Of a DNA stretch of 64,000 nt, positions 9,751 to 22,242 are shown piece by piece. Numbering within the stretch: position 1 is the stretch's first letter; each line of letters starts with the position of its first letter. A program made the position numbers and the translations under genes. Under the pieces are notes generated by a model that saw nothing but the letters and a program-made list of their open reading frames with translations, was not told where the DNA came from and did no database searches. The DNA is from Pseudonocardia alaniniphila (GTDB taxonomy: Bacteria > Actinomycetota > Actinomycetes > Mycobacteriales > Pseudonocardiaceae), in assembly GCF_022524485.1 (NCBI RefSeq), contig NZ_JAKXMK010000007.1, positions 124,001 through 188,000 on the forward strand. The letters run 5' to 3'.

Positions 9751-10398
9751 GTGGCAACCACCTACGACTGCAGCGACCCGGACGCCCGCGTCGAGGGACT
9801 CGCCGCCGCAGCCCGCACCGTACGACGCGGCCGGCTGGTCGTGCTCCCCACCGACACCGTCTACGGGATCGGCTGCGACGCGTTCAGCAGCACCGCCGTG
9901 CGCTCACTGCTCGCGGCGAAGAGGCGTGGCCCGGACATGCCCGTGCCGGTGCTCGTCGGCTCCTGGTCCACCATCGACGGGCTGGTGCTCGGAGTGCCGA
10001 AGACGGCGCGTGACCTGATCGAGGCGTTCTGGCCGGGCGGCTTGTCGATCGTGCTCCCGCACGCACCGTCGCTCGACTGGGACCTCGGGTCCACCAAGGG
10101 CACCGTGATGCTGCGGATGCCGCTGCACCCCGTGGCGCTCGAACTGCTGCGCGATGTCGGCCCCATGGCCGTGTCCAGCGCGAACGTCTCGGGCTCGGCG
10201 CCCGCGGCCTCGGCAGCCGAGGCGCAGGCCCAGCTGGGCGACTCCGTTGCCGTCTACCTCGACGGCGGGCCGTCCGGTGAGCCCATCGCCTCCACGGTGG
10301 TCGACCTCACGGGCGACGACCCGCGGGTGCTGCGCGAGGGCGCTGTCAGCACGGCTGCTGTGGCCGAGGTGCTCGGCCGCGAGGTCATCACGGTGTAG
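9751..10398 (+). CDS. tsaC: L-threonylcarbamoyladenylate synthase
   Basis: Sua5/YrdC/YwlC-family enzyme that makes threonylcarbamoyl-AMP from threonine, bicarbonate and ATP, for the t6A37 modification of ANN-decoding tRNAs. The 215-residue protein has the family signature LVVLPTDTVYGIGCDAFS near residues 30-47, the conserved KRRG/MPVPVLV stretch, and the motif AVSSANVSGS (about 146-155). It is the short YrdC-type form without the extra Sua5 domain. It matches Rv1301 in position in the mycobacterial block. The C-terminal coding end overlaps the convergent TetR gene by 11 bp. Confidence 0.94.
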   Translation: MATTYDCSDPDARVEGLAAAARTVRRGRLVVLPTDTVYGIGCDAFSSTAVRSLLAAKRRGPDMPVPVLVGSWSTIDGLVLGVPKTARDLIEAFWPGGLSIVLPHAPSLDWDLGSTKGTVMLRMPLHPVALELLRDVGPMAVSSANVSGSAPAASAAEAQAQLGDSVAVYLDGGPSGEPIASTVVDLTGDDPRVLREGAVSTAAVAEVLGREVITV

Positions 10399-11113
10399 CC
10401 GCCGGCCGGCCCTCCTCCTGGCGGAGGCCGACCATCGTGGCCAGCCGCTCCACGGCGTCGTCGAAGTAGCGCGCGCGGTCGTCCACCACGTTGTTCGTGT
10501 GGCCGAAGAGCTCGAAGCTGATCAGTCCGAACAACGCCGTCCAGGCCAGCACCATCCGGGCCGCCAGCGACGAGTTCGGCTCCTCGATCGGCAGCCCGAC
10601 GCTGACGGCGAGGCCGGGTGTGAGTGTCGCGTCGGCGCCGGTCGCGTCCGCGGCGGGATCGACCACGCCCGAGTCCACCCCGTCGGCGATCACCCGGCTC
10701 AGCACCACCCCGACGCGTGCCGCCGGGCCGATGGTGGACTCCGGTGCCGCGTATCCGGGCACCGGCGAGCCGTAGACCAGGGCGTACTCATGGGGATGGG
10801 CCAGCGCCCACTCCCGTGTCGCAGTGCAGACGGACCTGAAGCGGGCGCGGAGGTCGCTGCGCGGTACGGCGCGCTCGGCCTCCTCGGCGTCGGCGCCGAG
10901 CGCGTCGTAGGCGTCGACGATCAGGGTGGTGAGCAGTTCGTCGCGGCTGGGGAAGTACCGGTAGACGGCGGAGGAAGCCATGCCGAGCTCGCGGGCGACG
11001 GCCCGTAGCGAGAGCGCGGCGGCGCCGTCGGAGGCGAGGTGCCGACGGGCCACGTCGACGATCTCGCGAGTCAGTTCGGCGCGCACGCGGGCGCGGGTAC
11101 CGGCAGCGACCAT
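10388..11113 (-). CDS. TetR/AcrR-family transcriptional regulator
   Basis: One-component repressor of the TetR fold. The 241-residue protein has an N-terminal helix-turn-helix (about residues 10-60, with LSLRAVARELGMASSAVYRYF) and a C-terminal all-helical ligand domain of the TetR_C_13 type (WALAHPHEYALVYGSPVPGY). I choose ATG 11113; an upstream in-frame ATG at 11152 would add 13 residues, including CKPCQTPP. It is divergent from glyA and convergent with tsaC, with which it overlaps tail to tail by 11 bp. The target genes are unknown. The gap to glyA contains AGAGCA and TGCTCT arms that could be its operator. Confidence 0.88.
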   Translation of the reverse strand: MVAAGTRARVRAELTREIVDVARRHLASDGAAALSLRAVARELGMASSAVYRYFPSRDELLTTLIVDAYDALGADAEEAERAVPRSDLRARFRSVCTATREWALAHPHEYALVYGSPVPGYAAPESTIGPAARVGVVLSRVIADGVDSGVVDPAADATGADATLTPGLAVSVGLPIEEPNSSLAARMVLAWTALFGLISFELFGHTNNVVDDRARYFDDAVERLATMVGLRQEEGRPAATP

Positions 11114-11201
11114 GGGGGGAGTCTGACATGGTTTACAGAGCATCGGCAACAAGTGTGAACAGTGCTCTTGGTGCCGGGATGGGCTGACAGACCGGTCCGG
11201 G

Positions 11202-11207
11202 TACCGT
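11202..11207 (+). promoter_or_regulatory. Possible -10 hexamer for glyA
   Basis: TACCGT (TANNNT type) lies eight bases before the GTG start of glyA, and no ribosome-binding site is seen between them. This fits a leaderless message, but no -35 is recognisable. Confidence 0.3.
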
Positions 11208-11215
11208 TGTCAAGC

Positions 11216-12526
11216 GTGAGCGAGCGCAGCCAGCAGAGCCCTGAGCAGCACACCCCGTTCTGGGGCCCGGACTTCGACGCGTTGCAGCACCAGGATCCCG
11301 AGATCGCGGGAGTGGTGCTCGACGAGCTGAGCCGGTTGCGCGGCGGACTGCAGCTCATCGCGAGCGAGAACCTCACGAGCCCCGCGGTGCTCGCCGCCCT
11401 CGGCTCGACGCTCTCCAACAAGTACGCCGAGGGGTACCCCGGCCGGCGCTACTACGGTGGCTGCGAGGTCGTCGACCGCGCGGAGGAGATCGGCAACGCC
11501 CGCACCCGCGAGCTGTTCGGTGCCGACCACGTCAACCTGCAGCCGCACTCCGGCGCATCGGCGAACTTCGCGGTGTACGCGGCTTTCACGCAGCCCGGCG
11601 ACACCGTGCTCGCGATGGACCTCAAGCAGGGTGGCCACCTCACCCACGGCAGCAAGGTCAGCTTCTCCGGCAAGTGGTTCAACGCCGTGTCCTACACGGT
11701 GCGCGAGGACTCGGAGCTGATCGACTACGACCAGGTGCGCGACCTGGCCCGCGAGCACCAGCCGAAGATGATCATCGCAGGCGCCACGGCGTACCCGCGG
11801 CTGATCGACTTCGCCGCTTTCCGGGAGATCGCCGACGAGGTGGGCGCGAAGCTCATGGTCGACGCCGCCCACTTCATCGGCCTGGTGGCAGGCAAGGCGA
11901 TCCCGTCCCCGGTTCCGTTCGCCGACGTGGTCACGGCCACCACGCACAAGGTGCTGCGCGGCCCGCGCGGGGGCATGATCCTCGCTCGTGCCGAGCACGC
12001 GAAGGCGATCGACAAGGCCGTCTTCCCGTTCTCCCAGGGCGGTCCGCTCATGCACGCCATCGCCGCGAAGGCCGTGGCCATGAAGGAGGCGGCGCAGCCG
12101 GAGTACCAGGCGTACGCCGCGCAGGTGATCGCCAACGCGCAGGCCCTGGCCAAGAGCCTCGAGGCGGAGGGCATGCGTGCCGTCTCCGGCGGCACCGACA
12201 CCCACCTGGCGCTGGTCGACCTGCGGCCCATCGGTGTCACGGGCGACCAGGCCGAGACCCGTTGTGACGCCGCACGGATCACGCTCAACAAGAACGCCAT
12301 CCCGTACGACCCCGCCCCGCCGCTGAAGCCGTCGGGTCTGCGGGTGGGCTCGCCGAGCGTCACCACGCAGGGGATGGTCGAGTCCGACATGGCGGAGATC
12401 GGCGCCCTGCTGGGCCGCGCCGTGCGGGCCGAGCACGGCACCCCGGCGGGCGACGCCGAGCTGGCCGACGTAGCCGAGGCGGTCAGCACCCTGGTGGCGC
12501 GCGCTCCCGCGTACCCGCGGCCCTGA
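11216..12526 (+). CDS. glyA: Serine hydroxymethyltransferase
   Basis: PLP enzyme interconverting serine and glycine with tetrahydrofolate, the main source of one-carbon units. The 436-residue protein has LIASENLTSPAVL near residues 40-52, the tyrosine-rich GYPGRRYYGG segment and the PLP lysine in TTTHKVLRGPRGG (about residue 244). GTG 11216 is chosen because it gives the normal N-terminus; a GTG further upstream (11162) would add 18 atypical residues. In mycobacteria glyA is not in this place: here glyA and a TetR gene split the usual tsaC-wecA neighbourhood. Confidence 0.96.
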   Translation: MSERSQQSPEQHTPFWGPDFDALQHQDPEIAGVVLDELSRLRGGLQLIASENLTSPAVLAALGSTLSNKYAEGYPGRRYYGGCEVVDRAEEIGNARTRELFGADHVNLQPHSGASANFAVYAAFTQPGDTVLAMDLKQGGHLTHGSKVSFSGKWFNAVSYTVREDSELIDYDQVRDLAREHQPKMIIAGATAYPRLIDFAAFREIADEVGAKLMVDAAHFIGLVAGKAIPSPVPFADVVTATTHKVLRGPRGGMILARAEHAKAIDKAVFPFSQGGPLMHAIAAKAVAMKEAAQPEYQAYAAQVIANAQALAKSLEAEGMRAVSGGTDTHLALVDLRPIGVTGDQAETRCDAARITLNKNAIPYDPAPPLKPSGLRVGSPSVTTQGMVESDMAEIGALLGRAVRAEHGTPAGDAELADVAEAVSTLVARAPAYPRP

Positions 12527-12554
12527 TCCCCGCCGGCTGCCCGGGAAGATCGTC

Positions 12555-13703
12555 GTGGTCCCCACGTTCGTCCTGCCGATCCGGGAGTACCTCCTCACGG
12601 GGTTGACGGCGGCCGTGGTCACGTTCCTGCTCGTCGGCCCGGTGCGGGTGCTCGCGCTCCGCTTGGGCGCCGTCGCGTGGCCGCGGGGGCGAGACGTCCA
12701 CGTCACGCCCACCCCCCGCTGGGGTGGGCTGGCCATGCTCGGCGGCGTGCTCGCCGGCGTCGGGATGGCCTACCAGCTGCCCGCGCTGCGCCTCGCGTTC
12801 GACAACAACGCCTACGAGATGGTCGGCGTCTTCGGCGCCGCCGTGCTGCTCGCCGCCGTCGGTGCACTCGACGACCGCTACGAGCTCGACGCGCTCACGA
12901 AGTTCGCCGGTCAGACCACCGCGGCCGGCATACTGGTGATCTTCGGCGTGCAGTGGACCGTGTTCTACGTCCCGTGGGGTGGCGGTGGCACTGGCGTCTC
13001 CGGGTCGCTCTTGATCCTCGGCCAGGAACAGGGCGTGGTCCTGACCGTGCTGGTCACGGTGGCGCTCGTGAACGCGATGAACTTCGTCGACGGTCTCGAC
13101 GGGCTGGCGTCGGGCATCGGCCTGATCGCCGCCGCGGCCACGGGCCTGTTCGCCATCGGGCTGGTGCAGCGGGTGGGCAACGACCCGTCCGCGTACTCGC
13201 CCGCTCTCATCGCGGCCGTGCTCGCCGGGGCGTGCCTCGGTTTCCTGCCCCACAACTTCAACCCTGCCCGGATCTTCATGGGCGACTCGGGGTCGATGCT
13301 CATCGGTCTGCTGCTCGCCGCCGCCACCACGAGCGCCTCCGGGAAGATCTCGATCATCGGTGCCGACGGGAGCGATGTGCTGGCGTTGTTCGCGCCGCTC
13401 TTCGTGCTCGCGGCGGTGGTGTTCGTCCCGCTGCTTGACCTGCTCATGGCGGTGGTCCGGCGCACGCGCAAGGGCATGAGCCCGTTCTCGCCCGACAAGA
13501 TGCACCTGCATCACCGGCTGCTCGAGATCGGCCACAGCCAGCGGCGCGCGGTGCTCCTGATCTACCTCTGGGCCGGAGTGCTGGCGTTCGGGGCGGTGGC
13601 GCTGGCGCTGATCGACGACCCGTTCATCGTGTTGTGGGCGGTGGGGATCGGCCTGGTAGTGGCCGTGCTCGCCACCGCGATTCCGAGAGTGAGGGCCAGA
13701 TGA
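12555..13703 (+). CDS. wecA: Undecaprenyl-phosphate GlcNAc-1-phosphate transferase (WecA/Rfe family)
   Basis: Polytopic membrane enzyme that moves a sugar-1-phosphate, in mycobacteria GlcNAc-1-P, to decaprenyl or undecaprenyl phosphate, starting cell-wall linker (arabinogalactan) or polysaccharide synthesis. The 382-residue protein has about ten membrane segments. It carries the conserved cytoplasmic motifs PTPRWGG, GALDDRYEL, MNFVDGLDGLA (about 175-185), GDSGSMLIG and HLHHRLLEIG (about 316-325), all diagnostic of the MraY/WecA superfamily. Start GTG 12555 is preceded by GGGAAGATC. The stop overlaps the next start as ATGA. Position matches Rv1302 (rfe). Confidence 0.92.
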   Translation: MVPTFVLPIREYLLTGLTAAVVTFLLVGPVRVLALRLGAVAWPRGRDVHVTPTPRWGGLAMLGGVLAGVGMAYQLPALRLAFDNNAYEMVGVFGAAVLLAAVGALDDRYELDALTKFAGQTTAAGILVIFGVQWTVFYVPWGGGGTGVSGSLLILGQEQGVVLTVLVTVALVNAMNFVDGLDGLASGIGLIAAAATGLFAIGLVQRVGNDPSAYSPALIAAVLAGACLGFLPHNFNPARIFMGDSGSMLIGLLLAAATTSASGKISIIGADGSDVLALFAPLFVLAAVVFVPLLDLLMAVVRRTRKGMSPFSPDKMHLHHRLLEIGHSQRRAVLLIYLWAGVLAFGAVALALIDDPFIVLWAVGIGLVVAVLATAIPRVRAR

Positions 13704-14140
13704 CCGATCCCGATCCACCGGTGAAGGACGCTCCACACGTCGCGTCCGTGTTGAAGCTCGCGGCCGCGATGCAGCGCAACGCCGTGATCCTGGCGGTGAT
13801 CGTCGCAGTGGCGTCGATCGTCGTGGCTACGCTGATGCGCGGAACGTCGGGGGCGATCGGTGCGGTGGTCGGCTCGGTCGTCGCCGGTGGCCTGGGCTGG
13901 CTCGGCACCTTCGTGATGTCGAGGACGGCCAGGGCAGCGCCTGCCGGAGTCATGATCGGCGCCATGACCGCCTTCACCGGCAAGGTCGGTTTCCTGCTGG
14001 TGTTCCTGCTGTTGTTCCGGGGCACCACGCTGTTCGACAACCAGGCTTTCGCGTTCACCATGCTCGCCGTGACCGCGGCGTGGATCATCGGCGAGGTCGT
14101 CGGCTTCGTGCGAACGCGCATCCCGGCCGTGGATCTCTGA
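13700..14140 (+). CDS. atpI: AtpI-like membrane protein upstream of ATP synthase
   Basis: Small 146-residue protein with four predicted membrane helices (about 27-47, 50-73, 83-106 and 116-136). It sits where AtpI-family proteins are found in actinobacteria (compare Rv1303). AtpI proteins help assemble the c-ring or the Fo sector; this role is taken from the family and position. Sequence similarity to AtpI is weak across bacteria, so identity rests mainly on topology and context. The ATG overlaps the wecA stop (ATGA), so the two genes are coupled. Confidence 0.75.
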   Translation: MTDPDPPVKDAPHVASVLKLAAAMQRNAVILAVIVAVASIVVATLMRGTSGAIGAVVGSVVAGGLGWLGTFVMSRTARAAPAGVMIGAMTAFTGKVGFLLVFLLLFRGTTLFDNQAFAFTMLAVTAAWIIGEVVGFVRTRIPAVDL

Positions 14141-14141
14141 G

Positions 14142-14161
14142 TGTCACCGGATCGAGTGACA
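14142..14161 (+). repeat. TGTCAC/GTGACA inverted repeat after atpI
   Basis: Six-base arms TGTCAC (14142-14147) and GTGACA (14156-14161) with an 8-nt spacer start one base after the atpI stop. A related GTGTGACCGG and GCCGGTCAC follow within 40 bases. This could be an operator or a weak hairpin in front of the atp operon. Confidence 0.3.
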
Positions 14162-14326
14162 GCGTGGTGTGACCGGAATCTCTCTGAGTCGCCGGTCACT
14201 CCCCGTTAAGGTTCTACACGCGATAGAGCCACGTCGGCGTCGCTTCCGGGACACCGGAGCGGGCGTCGACGCGACGGGGGCCGTCCGCCGAGGTCATCCC
14301 TGGTAAACCAGCGCTAACTCTCCTGA

Positions 14327-14332
14327 TATGGT
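14327..14332 (+). promoter_or_regulatory. Possible extended -10 (TGATATGGT) for atpZ-atp operon
   Basis: TATGGT with a preceding TGA lies eight bases before the ATG at 14341. That ATG has no ribosome-binding site, so a leaderless start is plausible. A palindrome CTGGT-AA-ACCAG occupies 14300-14311, where a -35 would be expected. A second candidate -10, TAAGGT at 14207-14212, lies further up. Confidence 0.4.
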
Positions 14333-14340
14333 CCTCTGCG

Positions 14341-14559
14341 ATGGAGCCGGGCCAGTCGCGTGGAGGCGGCAAGCAACCGCCGCCCCCGGGCGATGCTTGG
14401 ACCGCTCTGTCCTACCTGCTGTCCGGATTCTTCCTGTTCGGGGGGATCGGATGGGGGTTGGACGCACTGTTGGGTACCCGAGCGTTCACGCCGATCGGAC
14501 TGCTGTTCGGCGGGGCGGCCTCGATGTACTTGATCTACATCAGGTACGTTAAGTCCTGA
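14341..14559 (+). CDS. atpZ: AtpZ/AtpI-type small membrane protein
   Basis: A 72-residue protein with a Pro/Gly-rich N-terminus and two membrane helices (about 22-41 and 49-67). It lies 57 bp before atpB. Length, topology and the GGIGWGLDALLGT turn match the PF09527 (AtpZ/ATPase_gene1) family. In other bacteria members of this family are encoded at the head of atp operons and act in Fo assembly or Mg/Ca transport. There is no Shine-Dalgarno sequence, see the -10 candidate just upstream. The symbol is given by family and position. Confidence 0.75.
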   Translation: MEPGQSRGGGKQPPPPGDAWTALSYLLSGFFLFGGIGWGLDALLGTRAFTPIGLLFGGAASMYLIYIRYVKS

Positions 14560-14616
14560 TCGTCACGATTCTGCCGACCCGGGCCACCCGGTCGACGGAA
14601 CCGGAAGGAGCATTGG

Positions 14617-15414
14617 GTGACCATCCTGGCCACCGCCCCACCACCTCCAGGCCCCAATCCGGGCTTCGAGTCACCGGGTGTCGCCGACTTCCAGCTACCG
14701 CCGATCTTCGGGCCTGTCACGAAGCCGGTACTGGAACTCGTACTCGCAGCGATCATCGTGTTCGCGTTCTTCATGTACACGGTGCGGGGCGGAGCCCAGC
14801 TCGTCCCGAGCAAACGGCAGTTCCTCGGCGAGTCCTTCCACGGCATCGTGCGGAACACCATCGCGCGCGACAACATCGGGCCGGAGTTCCTGAAGTTCGT
14901 CCCGTTCCTCACCACGCTGTTCGCCTTCATCCTGGTGAACAACCTGTTCGGGATCGTGCCGTTCATCCAGTTCCCCACCTTCGCGCACCCCGGCATGCCG
15001 TACGCGCTCGCCGGCGTGGTCTGGCTGCTCTACAACTACGTCGGACTTCGCAAGCACGGTTTCGTCGGCTACATGCGGGTGTCGACGTGGCCGCCGGATG
15101 TGCCGTGGTGGGTGCGCATCATCCTCACGCCGATCGAGTTCCTCTCGAACATCCTGCTGCGGCCCGTCACGCTGTCGCTGCGACTCTTCGGCAACATGTT
15201 CGCCGGCCACCTGTTGCTGCTGGTGTTCATCCTCGGCGGTGAGTACATGCTGGTGTACTCCCAGTCGATCGTTCTCCAGATCCTCTCCCCGGCCGCGTTC
15301 GCGCTCGGCATCGTGTTCACGCTCTTCGAGGCCTTCATCCAGGTCGTGCAGGCCTACATCTTCACGATCCTCACGGCCTCGTACCTCGGCGCGGTACTCG
15401 CCGACGACCACTAG
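14617..15414 (+). CDS. atpB: ATP synthase Fo subunit a
   Basis: Membrane stator subunit that forms the two proton half-channels next to the c-ring. The 265-residue protein has five to six helices. It carries the essential arginine in SLRLFGNMFAGH (R189), which releases protons from the c-ring glutamate. Start GTG 14617 has a strong GGAAGGAG site eight bases upstream. It is the first of eight synthase genes in the order B-E-F-H-A-G-D-C. Confidence 0.97.
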   Translation: MTILATAPPPPGPNPGFESPGVADFQLPPIFGPVTKPVLELVLAAIIVFAFFMYTVRGGAQLVPSKRQFLGESFHGIVRNTIARDNIGPEFLKFVPFLTTLFAFILVNNLFGIVPFIQFPTFAHPGMPYALAGVVWLLYNYVGLRKHGFVGYMRVSTWPPDVPWWVRIILTPIEFLSNILLRPVTLSLRLFGNMFAGHLLLLVFILGGEYMLVYSQSIVLQILSPAAFALGIVFTLFEAFIQVVQAYIFTILTASYLGAVLADDH

Positions 15415-15437
15415 GTCGCCCCGCTCCCACGAACTGA

Positions 15438-15689
<252 letters not shown>

Positions 15690-15728
15690 TCACACGTCGA
15701 GCGCCCACAAGGCGAGGAGACACATCTC

Positions 15729-16289
15729 ATGACATATGTGATCGCTGCGGAGGGGCCGAGCCCGCTCGCTCCCCATCCGGTCGAGATCATCGTCGGCCTC
15801 ATCGCGTTCTTCCTGCTCTACTGGCTGCTGCGGAAGTACGCATTCCCGCAGTTCGAACAGGTCTACGCCGAGCGCAAGGACAAGATCGAGGGCGGGCTGA
15901 AGCGGGCCGAGGAGGTCCAGCAGCAGGCCGACGAGCTCAAGCGGCAGTACGAGGAGCAGCTCGCCGGGCTGCGGGCCGAGGCCGCCCGGATTCGCGACGA
16001 CGCACGCGCCGAGGGCCAGCAGATCAAGGCCGAGCTGCGGGCGCAGGCCGAGGAAGAGGCCGCGCGCATCCGTCAGCGGGCCGATGAGCAGATCGTCGCG
16101 CAGCGCGAGCAGGTCGTGCGCCAGCTCCGCGGCGAGATCGGCGGCCTGTCCGTGCAGCTGGCGGAACGCATCATCGGTGCGTCCCTCGCCGACGACGCAC
16201 GTCGGTCGGCCACGATCGACGCGTTCCTCGCCGAGGTCGACGGTCTTGCGGATCGTCGTGAGACCACCCCGGCGGGCGGGGCGAGCTGA
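15729..16289 (+). CDS. atpF: ATP synthase Fo subunit b
   Basis: Peripheral stalk subunit. The 186-residue protein has one N-terminal membrane helix (about 17-37) followed by a long charged coiled coil rich in Glu, Arg and Gln (about 45-145). Only one b-type gene is present. In Mycobacterium a second b' is fused to delta; here delta is separate and has no membrane helix. The stop overlaps the atpH start (TGATG). Start ATG 15729 lies 9-10 bases after GAGGAGAC. Confidence 0.95.
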   Translation: MTYVIAAEGPSPLAPHPVEIIVGLIAFFLLYWLLRKYAFPQFEQVYAERKDKIEGGLKRAEEVQQQADELKRQYEEQLAGLRAEAARIRDDARAEGQQIKAELRAQAEEEAARIRQRADEQIVAQREQVVRQLRGEIGGLSVQLAERIIGASLADDARRSATIDAFLAEVDGLADRRETTPAGGAS

Positions 16290-17119
16290 TGGCCGCCGTC
16301 CTGCAGGCGGCCAGCCGGGAGTCGCTGGCTGCGGCGATGCAGCGGCTCAACGCCTACGTGGACACCGCCGACGCCCCTGCGTTGAACACGATGGGCGACG
16401 AGCTGTTCGCGTTCGCCCGGCTCATTGCCACCGAGCGGCCGCTGCGGCGCGTCCTCGCCGACCCGTCCACGCCGGAGCAGGCCCGGGTCGGGCTCGTCGG
16501 GCAGGTGCTCGGCGGGAAGCTGGGAACGCCCACGCTCGACTTCGTCAAGGGGCTCGTGACCTCCCGCTGGTCGCAGTCGTCCGACCTGGTCGAGGCGGCT
16601 GAGGCGCTCGCCCGCCAGGCCACGCTCGCCGTGGCCGAGAAGGACAGCACTCTCGACAACGTCGAGGACGAGCTGTTCCGGTTCGGCCGGATCCTCGACC
16701 GCGAGCCGCAGCTGAACACGCTGCTCTCCGAGGAGAGCACGCCGGCCGAGGGACGCCTCCGCCTGCTGGAGCAGGTGCTCGGCAACCGGGTCTCCCCGGT
16801 CGCCGTGGCGCTGCTGCGCCAGACCGTGCGTCTGCTCCGCAGCAGGCACCTGGATGTGGTGGCCGAAGAGCTGGCGGAGCTGGCTGCGGCGCGCCGCGAC
16901 CGGTCGGTCGCGCGGGTCACCGCACCGATCGCGCTCAGCAGCCAACAGGAGCAGAAGCTCACCGACTCGTTGAGCCGGCTCTACGGGCGGCCGATCTCCC
17001 TGCAGATCGAGCTGGACGAGAGCCTGCTGGGCGGACTGGTCGTGCAGGTCGGCGGCGAGGTCATCGACGGCAGCGTCGCGGGCAAGCTGGCCGCCGCCCG
17101 CCGCGCACTGCCGAGCTGA
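16289..17119 (+). CDS. atpH: ATP synthase F1 subunit delta (extended form)
   Basis: Joins the peripheral stalk to the top of F1. The 276-residue protein is about 100 residues longer than E. coli delta. The extra N-terminal half is helical and soluble, as in Streptomyces, and unlike the membrane-anchored b'-delta fusion of Mycobacterium. The C-terminal OSCP-like end contains SLQIELDESLLGGLVVQVGG (about 235-255), the delta signature. It starts at ATG 16289, one base into the atpF stop. Confidence 0.94.
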   Translation: MAAVLQAASRESLAAAMQRLNAYVDTADAPALNTMGDELFAFARLIATERPLRRVLADPSTPEQARVGLVGQVLGGKLGTPTLDFVKGLVTSRWSQSSDLVEAAEALARQATLAVAEKDSTLDNVEDELFRFGRILDREPQLNTLLSEESTPAEGRLRLLEQVLGNRVSPVAVALLRQTVRLLRSRHLDVVAEELAELAAARRDRSVARVTAPIALSSQQEQKLTDSLSRLYGRPISLQIELDESLLGGLVVQVGGEVIDGSVAGKLAAARRALPS

Positions 17120-17172
17120 CCGCCGGCCCAGAGACTGTTTAACCGACCGAGATGAAGGAACAGACGACAGCC

Positions 17173-18831
<1,659 letters not shown>

Positions 18832-18844
18832 GCGGAGAACGACA

Positions 18845-21324
<2,480 letters not shown>

Positions 21325-21356
21325 TCAGTGGCTCCAGCACGAGCGAGGAGTACGCA

Positions 21357-21740
21357 TTGGCCGAGATGAGAGTCGAGCTGGTCGCCGTCGAGCGCCGGAT
21401 CTGGTCGGGTGACGCCAACTTCGTGCTCGCCCGTACCACCGTCGGCGAGATCGGCGTGCTGCCCGGGCACGAGCCCACGCTCGCGCAGCTGGAGGAGGCC
21501 GGCATCGTGCGCATCGACGGCACGGACGGCAGTTCCACCACGCTCGCGGTGCACGGCGGCTTCCTCTCGATCACACCGGAGAGCGTCACGGTGCTGGCCG
21601 AGTTCGCCGAGAGGGCCGAGGAGATCGACGTAGCGCGGGCCCGCGCCGCGCTGGACCGGGCGAACACGTCCGAGCCAGACGGTGCGGCTGCCGCGGCGCG
21701 GGCAAACGTGCGGCTGAAAGCCGCCGGCGCGGCCGAGTAG
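21357..21740 (+). CDS. atpC: ATP synthase F1 subunit epsilon
   Basis: Small rotor-foot subunit that contacts the c-ring and regulates F1. The 127-residue protein has the beta-sandwich motifs FVLARTTVGEIGVLPGH (about 22-38) and the C-terminal helical hairpin rich in Ala and Arg. TTG 21357 is preferred because GAGGAG lies six to seven bases upstream. ATG 21366 is the alternative and would remove three residues. Confidence 0.94.
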   Translation: MAEMRVELVAVERRIWSGDANFVLARTTVGEIGVLPGHEPTLAQLEEAGIVRIDGTDGSSTTLAVHGGFLSITPESVTVLAEFAERAEEIDVARARAALDRANTSEPDGAAAAARANVRLKAAGAAE

Positions 21741-21751
21741 CAGGAGCCGCG

Positions 21752-22210
21752 TTGGGGGCGATGGCGCTGGGCGTCGGCATCCTGCTGCTGATCGCCTGCC
21801 TCGGCCTCACGTACCTGGCTGTTCGGCGTGTACGACTCATGCGGGGCGGTGGCGTGGACGTGTTCCTACGCCGCCGCCCCGCTGCCGGTTCCTGGGCCGG
21901 GTCCGGTGACGGAGCCGGATGGCACTTCGGTGTCGGGCGCTATCAGGGCAACCAGCTCGCCTGGTTCCGCCTGACGTCCTTCCGACCCGGCCCCACGGTG
22001 TTCGTCGACCGCACGGACCTGGAGATCGTGGACCGGCGCACCCCGTCGAGCACCGAGGTCTACCTTCTCCCGCCGTCGGCGTCTGTGCTGCGTTGCCGCG
22101 TGCGCGGCACAGAACTGGAAATCGCGATGGCCCAGGGCGTCCTCACGGGCTTCCTGTCATGGCTCGAGGCCACACCGCCCGGCCGTACGGGCTACCGCCA
22201 GGCCTCCTAA
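21752..22210 (+). CDS. DUF2550 membrane-anchored protein
   Basis: A 152-residue protein with one N-terminal membrane helix (about 3-25), then a basic stretch VRRVRLMRGGG and a beta-rich soluble domain. It matches the DUF2550 family by position (compare Rv1312, right after atpC) and by motifs such as WHFGVGRYQGNQLAWFR. Its function is unknown; its place next to atpC suggests a link with energy metabolism or the envelope. TTG 21752 follows AGGAG; ATG 21761 is the alternative. Confidence 0.85.
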   Translation: MGAMALGVGILLLIACLGLTYLAVRRVRLMRGGGVDVFLRRRPAAGSWAGSGDGAGWHFGVGRYQGNQLAWFRLTSFRPGPTVFVDRTDLEIVDRRTPSSTEVYLLPPSASVLRCRVRGTELEIAMAQGVLTGFLSWLEATPPGRTGYRQAS

Positions 22211-22242
22211 GCCTCGTAGGCGTGTGGCTGCTGTGCGCCCGG

